A stretch of DNA of 6,666 nucleotides, taken from contig JAMORZ010000140.1 in NCBI GenBank assembly GCA_027063295.1, positions 1 to 6,666 on the forward strand, given 5' to 3'. Positions 6,631 to 6,666 of the stretch are shown piece after piece (within the stretch, counting starts at the first letter, position 1; each line of letters opens with the position of its first letter). The DNA comes from Sulfurimonas sp. GTDB lineage: Bacteria; Campylobacterota; Campylobacteria; Campylobacterales; Sulfurimonadaceae. A model generated the notes under the pieces. That model did not search any database. It was not told the DNA's origin and worked only from the letters and a program-made list of their open reading frames with translations. The translations under genes were made by a program, and so were the position numbers.

Positions 6631-6666
6631 TGATAGAGAAGATTTTTGAAAGCACTTTATGGAGCA
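6630..6666 (+). CDS. Start of the next operon gene, possibly a YqhA/UPF0114-type membrane protein
   Basis: Only 12 codons are visible (MIEKIFESTLWS) before the window ends. The ATG shares the last A of the asd stop codon (TAATG), a translational coupling arrangement, and GGAGG at 6615-6619 gives a ribosome binding site 10 bases upstream. The first residues resemble the start of YqhA/UPF0114 integral membrane proteins, and the gene after asd in Campylobacter jejuni (Cj1022c) is annotated as an integral membrane protein. Both are weak arguments on so few residues; the existence of the gene is likely, the family is a guess. Confidence 0.6.
   Translation, partial: MIEKIFESTLWS

Noticed and set aside
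1..6666. Novel defence, mobile or secondary-metabolism system
   Set aside because: All sizeable genes belong to known core families in a conserved order; there are no transposase, integrase, repeat array or foreign-composition signs.

Overview
The window reads as chromosomal core DNA from a Campylobacterota (Epsilonproteobacteria) organism, most like free-living Sulfurimonas/Sulfurovum/Arcobacter-type relatives. The evidence is low G+C, AT-rich codon choice, a GyrA with Thr at the first quinolone-determinant position, a Helicobacter-like FlgR with no DNA-binding domain, and above all the gene order gyrA - flgP - flgQ - flgR - asd - small membrane protein gene. From memory this matches the Campylobacter jejuni order Cj1027c to Cj1022c. 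The genus cannot be fixed from this sequence alone.

Layout. Positions 1-796 (minus) hold the N-terminal part of an ammonium transporter gene (amt), cut by the window edge. A 169 bp divergent intergenic region (797-965) carries probable promoters for both neighbours and a perfect 8-bp-arm palindrome. All later genes are on the plus strand: gyrA (966-3449), flgP (3518-4063), flgQ (about 4042-4422), flgR (4442-5584, GTG start), asd (5599-6630) and the first 12 codons of another gene (from 6630). Gaps are short or overlapping, so flgP-flgQ and flgR-asd-next gene look co-transcribed. A TATAAT box near the end of flgQ suggests a separate entry point for flgR-asd.

How the genes work together. gyrA is housekeeping (DNA supercoiling). 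flgP and flgQ encode exported proteins of the type needed for the flagellar basal disk and motility in Campylobacter. flgR encodes the sigma-54 activator that switches on rod/hook class flagellar genes in response to the FlgS kinase. asd is a biosynthetic gene (lysine, threonine, methionine and diaminopimelate) that rides in the same cluster. amt, divergent from gyrA, belongs to nitrogen uptake.

Main oddities. (1) The amt reading frame lacks about 56 residues, including two transmembrane helices, joined exactly at a sequence (LGAA) that normally occurs at both sides of the missing segment. (2) flgQ has a clear signal peptide in frame upstream of its only conventional start codon (TTG), implying an ATA/ATC start inside flgP or a base error. 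(3) FlgP has a type I signal peptide and no lipobox. (4) FlgR has no DNA-binding domain, a GAFTDA instead of GAFTGA loop and a very basic interdomain linker. I found no RNA gene, CRISPR array, insertion sequence, phage gene or novel multi-gene system.
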